DNA of 36,339 bases from Desulfobacteraceae bacterium (lineage in GTDB: Bacteria > Desulfobacterota > Desulfobacteria > Desulfobacterales > Desulfosarcinaceae), in NCBI GenBank assembly GCA_013003715.1, contig JABDIN010000091.1:1-36339 (forward strand), read 5' to 3'. Position numbers and translations under genes: made by a program. How positions within the stretch are numbered: the first letter of the stretch is position 1; every line of letters starts with the position of its first letter. Positions 16,324 through 24,335 of this stretch are shown here, piece by piece. The notes below the pieces were generated by a model that was not told the DNA's origin, searched no databases, and was given only the letters and a program-made list of their open reading frames with translations.

Positions 16324-16477
16324 TCACCTTTTCATACAGGTCTTTGGTTTTTTGTATTTTCGTGAAATGCAATATTCCAGGCTGTTGAGAAGTAACAGAT
16401 GATTCACAAATCAGGTCTTTCGCTGAAACAAAGAGTGAGACATATACGGCCAATAAAGTGAAAGCGATTTTATTCAT
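16235..16477 (-). CDS. Small exported protein overlapping the Sel1 gene (uncertain)
   Basis: An 80-codon frame starts with a good signal peptide (MNKIAFTLLAVYVSLFVSA) and continues with a polar segment (KDLICESSVTSQQPGILHF). Its last 30 codons overlap the start of the Sel1-repeat gene in another frame, and its ribosome binding site is weak. It could be a real small exported protein, a translation-coupling leader, or a 5' remnant. I favour a genuine but uncharacterised N-terminus because the signal peptide is so regular. Confidence 0.35.
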   Translation of the reverse strand: MNKIAFTLLAVYVSLFVSAKDLICESSVTSQQPGILHFTKIQKTKDLYEKVNDETRDFYKIWMCAGSRCTIYYAGSDGRR

Positions 16478-16606
16478 TTATTTAATATTTGAGAAGTTCC
16501 ACTTTTCCCAAATACTAATGTTAGTAACAGGTAGGATGAAGTATTCATGACAAAAACACCAAAACTCTTTGTATATAGGACCGTATCGCAAATGAAAAAG
16601 AAAGGT

Positions 16607-16662
16607 AAAAAAGGCAAGCCGTCGTCCCGGTGCAATGATCCGGGAAACGGGTTGCCTTTTTT
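16607..16662 (-). terminator. Bidirectional intrinsic terminator after tRNA-Ala
   Basis: GGCAA at 16613-16617 pairs with TTGCC at 16652-16656, with further pairs inside (a CCCGG/CCGGG stem). An A-run lies on one side and a T-run on the other, so it works in either direction. It starts 5 nt after the tRNA 3' end on the minus strand. Confidence 0.85.
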
Positions 16663-16666
16663 AAAT

Positions 16667-16742
16667 TGGTGGAGCTGAGGGGGATCGAACCCCTGACCTC
16701 ATGACTGCCAGTCATGCGCTCTCCCATCTGAGCTACAGCCCC
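16667..16742 (-). tRNA. tRNA-Ala (anticodon GGC)
   Basis: The 76-nt minus-strand sequence folds as a cloverleaf: acceptor GGGGCTG with CAGCTCC (one G-U pair), D arm with AGCTCAG...GAGAGC, anticodon loop CTGGCAG carrying GGC between ATGA and TCAT arms, and a T arm with GGTTCGATCC. The CCA end is encoded. GGC reads GCC and GCU alanine codons. Confidence 0.97.
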
Positions 16743-16758
16743 GAAATCGATACGGTGA

Positions 16759-16786
16759 CCTATCAAATAGAGGTGCAGGATGTCAA
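16759..16786 (-). promoter_or_regulatory. Sigma-70-type promoter of tRNA-Ala
   Basis: On the minus strand a perfect TTGACA (16786-16781) is followed after 16 nt by GATAGG (16764-16759), about 17 nt before the first tRNA base. The -35 is consensus and the -10 is weak (3 of 6). The rest of 16743-17090 holds dispersed repeats and the leader of the ppiD-like gene. Confidence 0.55.
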
Positions 16787-16883
16787 TGCATAATTTGGTG
16801 ATCGCACCACTATTTTATCGCCGGGATGTTTCTGTGCGTTCAAGCTGTCCATGTGTCCGATGAAAACGGGTAATGTCAAATGA

Positions 16884-16923
16884 CAAAGCTCAAATTTCAA
16901 ATGAAGGTATGTTATCCATTTTT
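16884..16923 (+). repeat. Dispersed intergenic repeat, family 1, copy A
   Basis: A segment beginning CAAAGCTCAAATTTCAAA and continuing through GGTATGTTATCCATTTTT is shared, with several changes, with 21414-21451 and 35704-35743. All three copies are intergenic and in the same orientation in this window. Confidence 0.5.
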
Positions 16924-16941
16924 TTTATAGTATCCGATGCC

Positions 16942-16968
16942 ATGCCGAATCTACCTGCGAACACCCTG
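16942..16968 (+). repeat. Dispersed intergenic repeat, family 2, copy A
   Basis: This 27-nt segment (ATGCCGAATCTAC, then TGCGA and CACCCTG separated by single variable bases) matches 24101-24127 on the opposite strand at 25 of 27 positions. Similarity fades beyond it. It is intergenic, 19 nt past the family 1 repeat. Confidence 0.55.
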
Positions 16969-17090
16969 CGACGGGCAGTGGAAATCATTGACAAAAATAG
17001 ATAAAGAAAATAATGTAATATGATTTTTCAACACGAGGACGACTTTCACTGAAAGTCAGTTCAATATATTATATAGACGAGGTGATTTTA

Positions 17091-18983
17091 ATGCTCCGAC
17101 TTATGAGGGACCACGCTTCGAGCTGGCTGATCAAGGTACTTTTGTTTGCAATTGTGATTGTTTTTGTATTTTGGGGCGTGGGCAGTTACAAGTCACGGAA
17201 TGCTTCTCAACTGGCCGAGGTCAATGGAGACCCGATCAGCTATGAACAATATCGGGAGACCTACTCTAACCTGATCGAAAGATACCGGCAGCAATTCGGC
17301 AATAGTCTGAACGATCAATTGCTTCAAATGCTGGATGTGAAAAATCAGGCCGTTGATCAGCTTGTCACCCAACGACTGTTGCTGCAGGAAGCGAAACGTC
17401 TGAACATTCAGGTCACTAACGAGGAGCTGGTTGATAATATTAAAGAATTCCCCGCCTTCCAGAGTGAAAACGGATTTGATGAAAACCGATACCGGGTGGT
17501 GTTGAATCGTGTCCGGATGTCACCGGAACAATTTGAGGTGTCCCAGAGAGAACAATTGATACTCAACAAACTCAGACAGCTGGTTCTGGATCCGGTGACG
17601 GTTTCGGATGATGAAGCCATGCAATGGTTCAATCATGACCATACAACCGTCAATATTGAATATGCTTCGTTCGAAACAGCGAAGCACACGGACATCAACC
17701 CGACACCAGCGGAGTTAAACGATTACTTTGAAAAAAACAAAGAAAAATACAAGACGGAACCCAAGGTTAAGGTGAATTACATCAAATTCGACGCTGCGGA
17801 TTACACGGAAAATGCCGAGGTTTCCGAGGATGATATCAGGAATTACTATGATACCCATCCGGATGAATTTGAAACGGAAAAGACAATCGAGGCGCGGCAT
17901 ATTCTGTTCAAGGTGGATGAAGGGGCGGATCAAGGCATCGTGGACGCCCAGCAGCAAAAAGCAGAGGAAGTGCATGCGATGGCCGTCAAGGGTGATGACT
18001 TTGCCGAGCTGGCCAAAGAATACTCCGAGGGGCCGTCAAAGGACCGCGGCGGATACCTGGGCAATTTCGAACAAAATGCCATGGTTAAACCTTTTGCCGA
18101 TCAGGCGTTCTCAATGAAAGCCGGGGATATCAGCAAACCCCTCCGTACGCAATTCGGCTGGCATATCATTAAGGTCGAAAAGGTGAATGAGGCCGCTATA
18201 ACCACCTTCGAAGACGCGGCCGATGGTATCCGCGAGAAGCTGTTGATATCCGCAAGCAAGAATACGGCATATGACAAAGCGCTGGATGTGTATGATGTTA
18301 CTTTTGAAGGCGACGATCTCGTTGCCTTGTCAAAAAGCCAGAATTTACAGGTCGTCACCACCGGCTTTTTCACCCGGCAGGGGCCCGAAGAAGGCGTCGG
18401 CAACCGCTACAAGTTTGCCGCCGCCGCGTTTGGATTGGCTGAACTGGACATCAGCGATGTACAGGATTTTGATGATGGATACTATATTCTTCAACTCATC
18501 GAAAAGCTTGAGCCGGAAATCCCCGCCTTTGATACCGTCTCGGAAAAAGTGACCGCTGATCTTACGCAGGAACTGCAGACCCAGAAAGCCAAATCCGGCG
18601 CTGAGGCATTCCTTGCCGCGCTGAAAGAGGGCGCCCGCATGGTCGATCTGTCTGACACGCACGGGGCGGTCATCGCGGAGACCGGCCATTTCAAACGGGC
18701 GGACACCATTCCGGTGATCGGATACGAACCCTTGCTCACCGCGGCGGCATTCAAGCTGACCAATGAGTCCACGCTTCCCGAAAATGTTCTGAAGGGATCC
18801 AAGGGTTTTTATGTCATCCGCCTGATCGAGAGAAAAATGCCCGATTCCGCGGGTTTTGATCAGGAAAAAACAAGCATCAAGGAAAAGCTCCAGCAGCAAA
18901 AGGAGACAAAAACTTTTGAAGCTTGGCTCACGGATTTAAGGACCAACAGCACCATTTCAATAAACAGGGAATTTCTGGAATAA
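17091..18983 (+). CDS. ppiD: PpiD-like periplasmic chaperone/peptidyl-prolyl isomerase
   Basis: A 630-residue protein anchored by one N-terminal membrane segment (about residues 12-31), the rest in the periplasm. Residues about 35-190 match the SurA/PpiD N-terminal chaperone module (VNGDPISYEQYRETY). Residues about 264-360 are a parvulin (rotamase) domain with EARHILFK, FAELAKEYSEGPS, GGYLGNF and FGWHIIKVE. A second, degenerate parvulin-like half follows. PpiD sits at the Sec translocon and assists folding of emerging exported proteins. The start is the ATG at 17091 with GAGGTG 6 nt upstream, rather than the GTG at 17082. Length matches E. coli PpiD (623). The next gene begins 24 nt downstream. 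Confidence 0.88.
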   Translation: MLRLMRDHASSWLIKVLLFAIVIVFVFWGVGSYKSRNASQLAEVNGDPISYEQYRETYSNLIERYRQQFGNSLNDQLLQMLDVKNQAVDQLVTQRLLLQEAKRLNIQVTNEELVDNIKEFPAFQSENGFDENRYRVVLNRVRMSPEQFEVSQREQLILNKLRQLVLDPVTVSDDEAMQWFNHDHTTVNIEYASFETAKHTDINPTPAELNDYFEKNKEKYKTEPKVKVNYIKFDAADYTENAEVSEDDIRNYYDTHPDEFETEKTIEARHILFKVDEGADQGIVDAQQQKAEEVHAMAVKGDDFAELAKEYSEGPSKDRGGYLGNFEQNAMVKPFADQAFSMKAGDISKPLRTQFGWHIIKVEKVNEAAITTFEDAADGIREKLLISASKNTAYDKALDVYDVTFEGDDLVALSKSQNLQVVTTGFFTRQGPEEGVGNRYKFAAAAFGLAELDISDVQDFDDGYYILQLIEKLEPEIPAFDTVSEKVTADLTQELQTQKAKSGAEAFLAALKEGARMVDLSDTHGAVIAETGHFKRADTIPVIGYEPLLTAAAFKLTNESTLPENVLKGSKGFYVIRLIERKMPDSAGFDQEKTSIKEKLQQQKETKTFEAWLTDLRTNSTISINREFLE

Positions 18984-19007
18984 CCGATTTCGGGTTGGAG
19001 TTACACC

Positions 19008-19241
19008 ATGGCGAAATCCAGCAGTGATACAGCAAAAAGGTTCATCAGCAAGAAATGTCCGAATTGTTTCACCTATATGCCGCTGAAGGCCAAGGAGTGC
19101 ACCGCCTGTCATGCAAAATTGGGTGATGTGGACCGGTTCGGCATGGCGTCAAAACCAACCAACTGGCACGGCTATTTTGTGGCCATCGCCGCCTGGCTGG
19201 TATTTATGCTGTATGTCTGGTGGGCTTTTTTAAAAGAGTAA
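19008..19241 (+). CDS. Small zinc-ribbon membrane protein
   Basis: A 77-residue protein with two CxxC pairs (CPNC at 17-20, CTAC at 31-34 and HAKLG after it) that would bind one zinc, followed by one membrane helix (about residues 55-74, WHGYFVAIAAWLVFMLYVWW). GGAG lies 8 nt before the ATG. It follows the ppiD-like gene by 24 nt and may share its message. It converges head-on with the DUF47 gene, whose stop is 1 nt away. Function unknown. Confidence 0.7.
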   Translation: MAKSSSDTAKRFISKKCPNCFTYMPLKAKECTACHAKLGDVDRFGMASKPTNWHGYFVAIAAWLVFMLYVWWAFLKE

Positions 19242-19242
19242 C

Positions 19243-19911
19243 CTATTTCGCCAGCATGGCACGCATCATGTCACCGGCATTCTCCGCGTGATCAGCGATG
19301 GATCCGATGATATCCGCCAGGCGGACCATATGAAAAACGGTCACCGGATCCAGATCCATATTGAATACCTTTTGTTTGATAATGTCTTCCGCTTTGTCCG
19401 CATCATGCTCCTGCTGACGCAAGGTGCGGATAATATCCTTTACCACCACTCTCTGTTTTTCCGAAAAAACACTGAAATATTTTCGTGCCTCCTCAACCAT
19501 CTTCGCCATTTGCTCAATGGGTCCCATGACCGCATCCACCAGAAGGAAAAAATCTTTTTCCAGTTCATCGGGGATGCCCGGCTCCGGGCGATATGAAAGC
19601 CAATCCAGTGCATCCTCAACGGAATCCAGCACACTGTCCTGCTCTCTTAAATACCGAAAGAGCTGGAACTTGTCCACGGGCAGCATGGTTCCCTTGGGGA
19701 TGTGACCGCGAATCCGTCGCTTAATGGCATCGGCCTGGCTCTCCAGTTGAATGACTTCGTGGCGCAATTCCTCGAAACGTTTGCATCTGTTGGAAACATG
19801 ACATTCGATGGCCTGTTGGAAGGTCCATGTGCATTCCTGGACCTTTTCCGCGTGCTCCTGGATACCTTCGAAAGGGGATGTCACAAACATCGATAAAAAA
19901 GGTATTCGCAT
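19243..19911 (-). CDS. DUF47/PhoU-like phosphate transport regulator
   Basis: A 222-residue all-helical protein matching the DUF47 (TIGR00153) family, a PhoU-like helical bundle. It has a family-like helix pattern (ESQADAIKRRIRGHIPKG, VDKFQLFRYLREQDSVLDSVEDA) and conserved acidic E/D-x3-D metal-binding positions (HDADKAE, LADIIGSIADHAENAGD). Members are encoded next to PiT transporters and modulate or assist them, as here: the pit gene starts this operon and ends 69 nt upstream. GGAGACG lies before the ATG. Confidence 0.85.
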   Translation of the reverse strand: MRIPFLSMFVTSPFEGIQEHAEKVQECTWTFQQAIECHVSNRCKRFEELRHEVIQLESQADAIKRRIRGHIPKGTMLPVDKFQLFRYLREQDSVLDSVEDALDWLSYRPEPGIPDELEKDFFLLVDAVMGPIEQMAKMVEEARKYFSVFSEKQRVVVKDIIRTLRQQEHDADKAEDIIKQKVFNMDLDPVTVFHMVRLADIIGSIADHAENAGDMMRAMLAK

Positions 19912-19980
19912 TGCCGTCTCCTTCCCAGCTTTCCCCTGGTGATCAATTTCTTTTTATTGTAACCCATCACATCGGAGGTT

Positions 19981-21207
19981 CTAAATCAAATACTTCAATA
20001 TCATAAAAATAACCATGCATGTCAGAGCGGAGGCTGGAACGGTCAACACCCAGTACAGCATGATTTGAAAAACGATTCGGAAATTTACAGCTTCCAGCCC
20101 CCTGGCGATTCCGACACCTAAAACGCCACCAACAGCTGCATGGGTTGTAGAAACCGGCAACCCGAGACGGCTGGCAATCAACACGGTGGTGGCCGCGGCA
20201 AATTCAACTGAAAACCCGCGGGTATTGCTCAGGTGGGTTATTTTGGTTCCCATGGTGGTCATTACCCGCTTTCCCGCCATGGCAATACCGCAGGCAATGC
20301 CGACGCCGCCAAATAGCAGCAGAAAAAGGGGAACTTGTACCTGAGCGCCTACGCTGCCGGTTTTAACAAGAAAGTATATCACCGCCAGCGGACCGATTGC
20401 ATTTGCGACGTCGTTTGCGCCAGCCGCCAGTGCAACATAACACGCCGTGCCGACCTGAATGAATCTAAAAACCTCTTCCGCATCTTTTTTCCCGGATTTT
20501 TTGAGAATCATGATAAGCAGCAGTTTCCCGGCGAATCCCGCAAAAATAGCGATCAGAAGGGCAACACATATCGCGACCGGTATATCCACATTGAGACTTT
20601 TGCCCAGTGGTGTTTTGAATAGAAGCATCAAAATCACGACAAAAAAAGTCGCACCGATAAAAATTGGGGAAAGTTTGATCGCTAAATAGAACGCTTTCCT
20701 TTTCGAAAGAATAGTTTTGACAATGAGTTTAAATACAAGGTATGCGATGATCAGACTGAAGATCGGTGAAATAATCCAACTAAGGACAACGGCACTCAAT
20801 TTTCCGTAATTAATTACCGAAAACCCACCCGCCATGATCCCGTAGCCGACCATTGCGCCAACAATTGAATGTGTCGTGGAAACCGGTAGAGATTTCCATG
20901 TCGCAAACGATACCCACAGGGCCGCTGCGAGTAAAGCAGAAAGAGCACCGACAAGCGCGGTATTTGGATCGGTCAAGACCTCAGTGGACACAATGCCTTT
21001 TCGGATTGTGTTGGTAACGTGACTTCCCAGGAATACAGCTCCGATAACATTCAGAATGGCGGCCAGAAATATGGCCTGTCGAATGGTGATAGCCTTGGCA
21101 CCAACAGAAGACGCCATGGAATTGGCGACGTCGTTGGCCCCGATATTCCAGGCCATGTAAAAACCAAAAATGTAACCGATGATCAGAATATAATATTCAG
21201 GGGACAT
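19981..21207 (-). CDS. pit: PiT-family inorganic phosphate transporter
   Basis: A 408-residue inner membrane protein with about ten hydrophobic segments. It carries the duplicated PiT signature: GANDVANS at 23-30 and GANDVANA at 263-270, plus two PVSTTH loops (108-113 and a second near 356). PiT proteins import phosphate, as a metal-phosphate complex, using the proton or sodium gradient. The internal symmetry and length fit the family. It is co-transcribed with a DUF47 gene. The ribosome binding site before the ATG is weak (GAAG). Confidence 0.9.
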   Translation of the reverse strand: MSPEYYILIIGYIFGFYMAWNIGANDVANSMASSVGAKAITIRQAIFLAAILNVIGAVFLGSHVTNTIRKGIVSTEVLTDPNTALVGALSALLAAALWVSFATWKSLPVSTTHSIVGAMVGYGIMAGGFSVINYGKLSAVVLSWIISPIFSLIIAYLVFKLIVKTILSKRKAFYLAIKLSPIFIGATFFVVILMLLFKTPLGKSLNVDIPVAICVALLIAIFAGFAGKLLLIMILKKSGKKDAEEVFRFIQVGTACYVALAAGANDVANAIGPLAVIYFLVKTGSVGAQVQVPLFLLLFGGVGIACGIAMAGKRVMTTMGTKITHLSNTRGFSVEFAAATTVLIASRLGLPVSTTHAAVGGVLGVGIARGLEAVNFRIVFQIMLYWVLTVPASALTCMVIFMILKYLI

Positions 21208-21413
21208 AAGCTTCAGTTATTTATCCATATTAATTTCGCTCAAGGTCCGATACCGGCAGGGTTTTCCGGTCTCAAATTCTGCACGTGGATAGCATGGGAC
21301 CCTTTTCGAAGCAATATAATAATTCACTCCCTTTGAGCCGGTGGCCGGACAGTCAAAAGCAACACAAACGCCTCACGCCCACAGGGCAATCGCATGCCGA
21401 ATATGTCCGATTT

Positions 21414-21451
21414 CAAAGCCCATATTTCAAACGGCGGTAAGTTCCATTTTT
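21414..21451 (+). repeat. Dispersed intergenic repeat, family 1, copy C
   Basis: CAAAGCCCATATTTCAAA followed by GGTAAGTTCCATTTTT lies between the pit and helicase genes and aligns with 16884-16923. Just upstream (21394-21402) it also has ATGCCGAAT, the first nine bases of the family 2 repeat. Confidence 0.45.
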
Positions 21452-21459
21452 ACAACGCT

Positions 21460-23415
21460 TCAGGGATAAGAAATGCAGTCCAAATTGCTCTCAGAGAGGT
21501 TTTCCAGGAATCTTGAGGGTTTGGAATGAAGGAGCTGAGACTGCCGGTCAAACACATTTTCCGGGTATATGAAGTGAAGATGATCCTTTGCCCGTGTCGA
21601 AGCGACATACATCAGCCTTCTCTCTTCTTCGATCGCATCCGGGTCGTCCATGGCGAATCCGGACGGGAATTTCCCATCCAGTGCCCAGATGATAAATACC
21701 GCCTTCCATTCCAATCCTTTGGCGGAATGCACAGTGGACAGGGTCAGCCGGTCCTCCGCTTCCGCTTCAATGTCCATGGTGCCGTCCGAACTTGAGCTGG
21801 GCGGTTCCAATGTCATGTCCGATAAAAAGGAATTGAGAGACGAATAACGGTCCATTATCGAAACCAATTGTTCCAGGTCTTTCAACCGCTTTGGGTGATC
21901 ATCATACCGGGAAGCCAAGATGGGGTGATAATATGCCAACACCCTGTCGCCCATTTCCGACACGGAGATGGTCTCCGCCGACAGGGCGGCATACAAGCCT
22001 TTCAATCGATCCAGTCCTGAACTTTTTTTTGTGGGGTTTATGGCATGAATTCCGCGGACGCCGATTCGGCCCGCCTGGATTGATGAATAGATGGCCTGGG
22101 CGGTCTTGGGGCCGATGTGATCCAGCAGCAACAGGATACGATACCAGCTCAATCTGTCTTTCGGGGCGGCTATAACCTTCAAATGGGCCAGCAGATCCTT
22201 GATGTGAGCAGACTCCATGAATTTGAAACCACCGTATTTAACGTATTTGATGTCGTTTCGGGCCAATTCGATTTCAAGATCGAATGAATGGAATCCTGCC
22301 CGGAACAACACGGCGATTTCCGAAAGCGGCAATCCTTGTGAGTTGAGGTGGTGGATCCGGTTCAGGACATAGGCTGACTGATGCGATTCACTACCGGCAG
22401 ACGCGAGGACGGGCGTTAAACCGTTCCTGCGTTTGGTAAAGAGGCGCTTGGGGTATTTTTCCGCGGCCTGATCGATGATCTCATTGGACAGATCCAATAT
22501 GGGCTGGGAGCTGCGATAATTCTGTTCCAGTTTGATAATCCGGGTGCCGTCGAACCTCTCCGGAAAGCGCATGATGTTTTCAAAACTGGCACCGCGAAAT
22601 CCATAGATACTCTGGGCGTCATCCCCTACCACCATAATGTTTTTATGGTGGCGGCAGAGCAGGGAAATGATGTCGGCCTGGATGGCATTGGTATCCTGGT
22701 ATTCGTCGACCATTATATATTGGTAGCGTGTTCCGAGTGATTTTCGGATTTCCGCATGTTGTTTCAGCAACTGGTAGAGATAGACGAGTAGGTCGTCATA
22801 ATCCACGAAATCGTCTTCTTTTTTACGCCGGGTATATTCATCGGAGATGGCTTGAATCGCATCCTTTTGATGGTGGAAATGCATATACTCCGTAGTCAGC
22901 AAGTCTTGGATGGAGAGACGTTTATTAATGGCGCTGCTGAATATATTGACCAGTGTGTTTTTACGCGGCAACTCCGACACGGCGGAGCCGGGATACAGAT
23001 CCTTGCGGATCATCTGCACGAGGGTTTCCGCGTCAGCCCGATCGAGTATGGCAAAGCTGGGTGATATGCCCAGGTAATGGGAAAACTGACGCAGGACCAG
23101 GTTTGCAAATGAGTGAAAGGTCCCTCCGGAAACCGATCTGCATCGATCATCCAGAAGATTCGCGGCTCGCCTGAGCATTTCCTGCGATGCCTTTCGAGTA
23201 AACGTCAACAATAGAATCGTTTGCGGCGGGATGCTATCTTCCACCAGCCGTGCCACACGATAGGTCAATGCCCTGGTTTTACCACTACCGGCGCCGGCGA
23301 TCACGAGAACAGGACCTTCTTTAACCGTCACCGCCTCAAGCTGAGATGAGTTGAGAAGCGCCGGATAAGCAATTTTGTATGCGGAATCGGGACGGCAATT
23401 GGGTTTTGGATTCAC
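21460..23415 (-). CDS. UvrD/Rep/PcrA-family ATP-dependent DNA helicase (SF1A)
   Basis: A 651-residue superfamily 1A helicase. Motifs in order: Q motif LNSSQLEAV, Walker A GAGSGKT at 41-47, TFTRKAS (Ia), Walker B VDEYQDTN, motif III GDDAQSIYGFRGA, motif IV EQNYRS, motif V TVHSAKGLEWKAV, and motif VI LMYVASTRAKD. These proteins move 3'-5' on single strands in repair and fork restart. It is shorter than UvrD (about 720) and lacks the C-terminal extension. The start is a GTG at 23415 with GGAGG 5 nt upstream. Which of uvrD, pcrA or rep it corresponds to cannot be settled from sequence reading alone. Confidence 0.9.
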   Translation of the reverse strand: MNPKPNCRPDSAYKIAYPALLNSSQLEAVTVKEGPVLVIAGAGSGKTRALTYRVARLVEDSIPPQTILLLTFTRKASQEMLRRAANLLDDRCRSVSGGTFHSFANLVLRQFSHYLGISPSFAILDRADAETLVQMIRKDLYPGSAVSELPRKNTLVNIFSSAINKRLSIQDLLTTEYMHFHHQKDAIQAISDEYTRRKKEDDFVDYDDLLVYLYQLLKQHAEIRKSLGTRYQYIMVDEYQDTNAIQADIISLLCRHHKNIMVVGDDAQSIYGFRGASFENIMRFPERFDGTRIIKLEQNYRSSQPILDLSNEIIDQAAEKYPKRLFTKRRNGLTPVLASAGSESHQSAYVLNRIHHLNSQGLPLSEIAVLFRAGFHSFDLEIELARNDIKYVKYGGFKFMESAHIKDLLAHLKVIAAPKDRLSWYRILLLLDHIGPKTAQAIYSSIQAGRIGVRGIHAINPTKKSSGLDRLKGLYAALSAETISVSEMGDRVLAYYHPILASRYDDHPKRLKDLEQLVSIMDRYSSLNSFLSDMTLEPPSSSSDGTMDIEAEAEDRLTLSTVHSAKGLEWKAVFIIWALDGKFPSGFAMDDPDAIEEERRLMYVASTRAKDHLHFIYPENVFDRQSQLLHSKPSRFLENLSESNLDCISYP

Positions 23416-23522
23416 TATTCCTCCAATATTTGTTCTCAGAAAGTATTGACAATTTTCAATGGTTGTAATAAGCCTCGGCCCAGTTTATTTAATCGTATCA
23501 ACAAGTAAGGAGGATGATGGAA

Positions 23523-23864
23523 ATGAAGATGCTGCAAGCGGAACTCACATCGGTTGCGAAGACCTTAACGGAACTCTCACGGCAGGTTGTTAAAATCAGC
23601 AGACAAGTGGAAAAAATAAGCAACAACCCATCGGCATTTGCCTCCAGTCCCGGATCCGGACGATTCAACTCAAACCAAGGCCCCACATTGCTTGATGCCG
23701 TCTACGACGTGATCCGGCGAAAACGAAAAGGAGCTCCGATCTCAGTGATCAAAGAAAAAACACAATTTGATTCGAGACAAATCAGCAATGCACTCTATAA
23801 GCTGACCAAGCGCGGGAAAATAACTACCAAATCGCGGGGCGTCTACGTCAAGGTTCCCAAATAA
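23523..23864 (+). CDS. Small coiled-coil/winged-helix DNA-binding protein
   Basis: Four in-frame ATGs follow the AAGGAGG at 23507-23513. The first (23514) abuts it and cannot be used well; the ATG at 23523, 9 nt away, fits best, giving 113 residues. Residues about 5-35 are a coiled coil (LTSVAKTLTELSRQVVKISR), then a polar linker, then a C-terminal winged-helix-like domain (ISVIKEKTQFDSRQISNALYKLTKRGKITTKSRGVYV, in pieces) with a recognition helix and a beta wing. The fold indicates DNA binding and probably oligomerisation through the coiled coil. The target is unknown. It is divergent from the helicase gene. Confidence 0.7.
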   Translation: MKMLQAELTSVAKTLTELSRQVVKISRQVEKISNNPSAFASSPGSGRFNSNQGPTLLDAVYDVIRRKRKGAPISVIKEKTQFDSRQISNALYKLTKRGKITTKSRGVYVKVPK

Positions 23865-24335
23865 TCGCCGACTGCGGTATCGCCGGTTTTTGATGGGAAT
23901 TGCCGATTTCCTGTCCCCGGGACAGTGTATTCCATAATTCCCTGCCCGCCGGTGCCGCATCGTCTCACCTCATCCATTTCCAGCGGTTGGTGATGCGCCA
24001 TTTCCCATAAGGACAATGGCTTTTTGGCGCGGCAGCACCATCCGACTGCCTAAATAAGCACACTTACGCCTCATTTGGCAAGACAAAGGCGATGCTCGTT
24101 CAGGGTGATCGCATGTAGATTCGGCATTATCCCGGCCTACTTTCATAAATGACGTCACCAAAAACTTGAACCGGTTTTAAATGCGGTTGCCCTGCAATTT
24201 GCTATGGCCGCCATTGCCATTTGGTCACTTCAGGTTTATATTTCTGACCAATATCATCATCCATATGACTCGTAGCCGGAAAACCATCGATAATAATTGA
24301 TGAATTTGAATCCTACCGGGTGTAAGGAGTACGCA
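23865..24335. other. 470-bp intergenic region
   Basis: This gap holds one family 2 dispersed repeat (24101-24127) and the leader of the M16 peptidase gene. A 63-codon minus-strand frame (23970-24161) runs through the repeat but lacks a ribosome binding site and protein-like composition. A GC-rich, possibly structured stretch from 23930 to 24100 could be a longer repeat unit or an unrecognised RNA; I found no known RNA family in it. Confidence 0.4.
24101..24127 (-). repeat. Dispersed intergenic repeat, family 2, copy B
   Basis: On the minus strand this reads ATGCCGAATCTAC, TGCGA, CACCCTG with two single-base differences from copy A at 16942-16968. Both are intergenic, more than 7 kb apart and on opposite strands. 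Confidence 0.55.

Noticed and set aside
23970-24161. 63-codon minus-strand frame
   Set aside because: It runs through a dispersed repeat, has no RBS, and its composition (many Met, Ser, Arg) is not protein-like.
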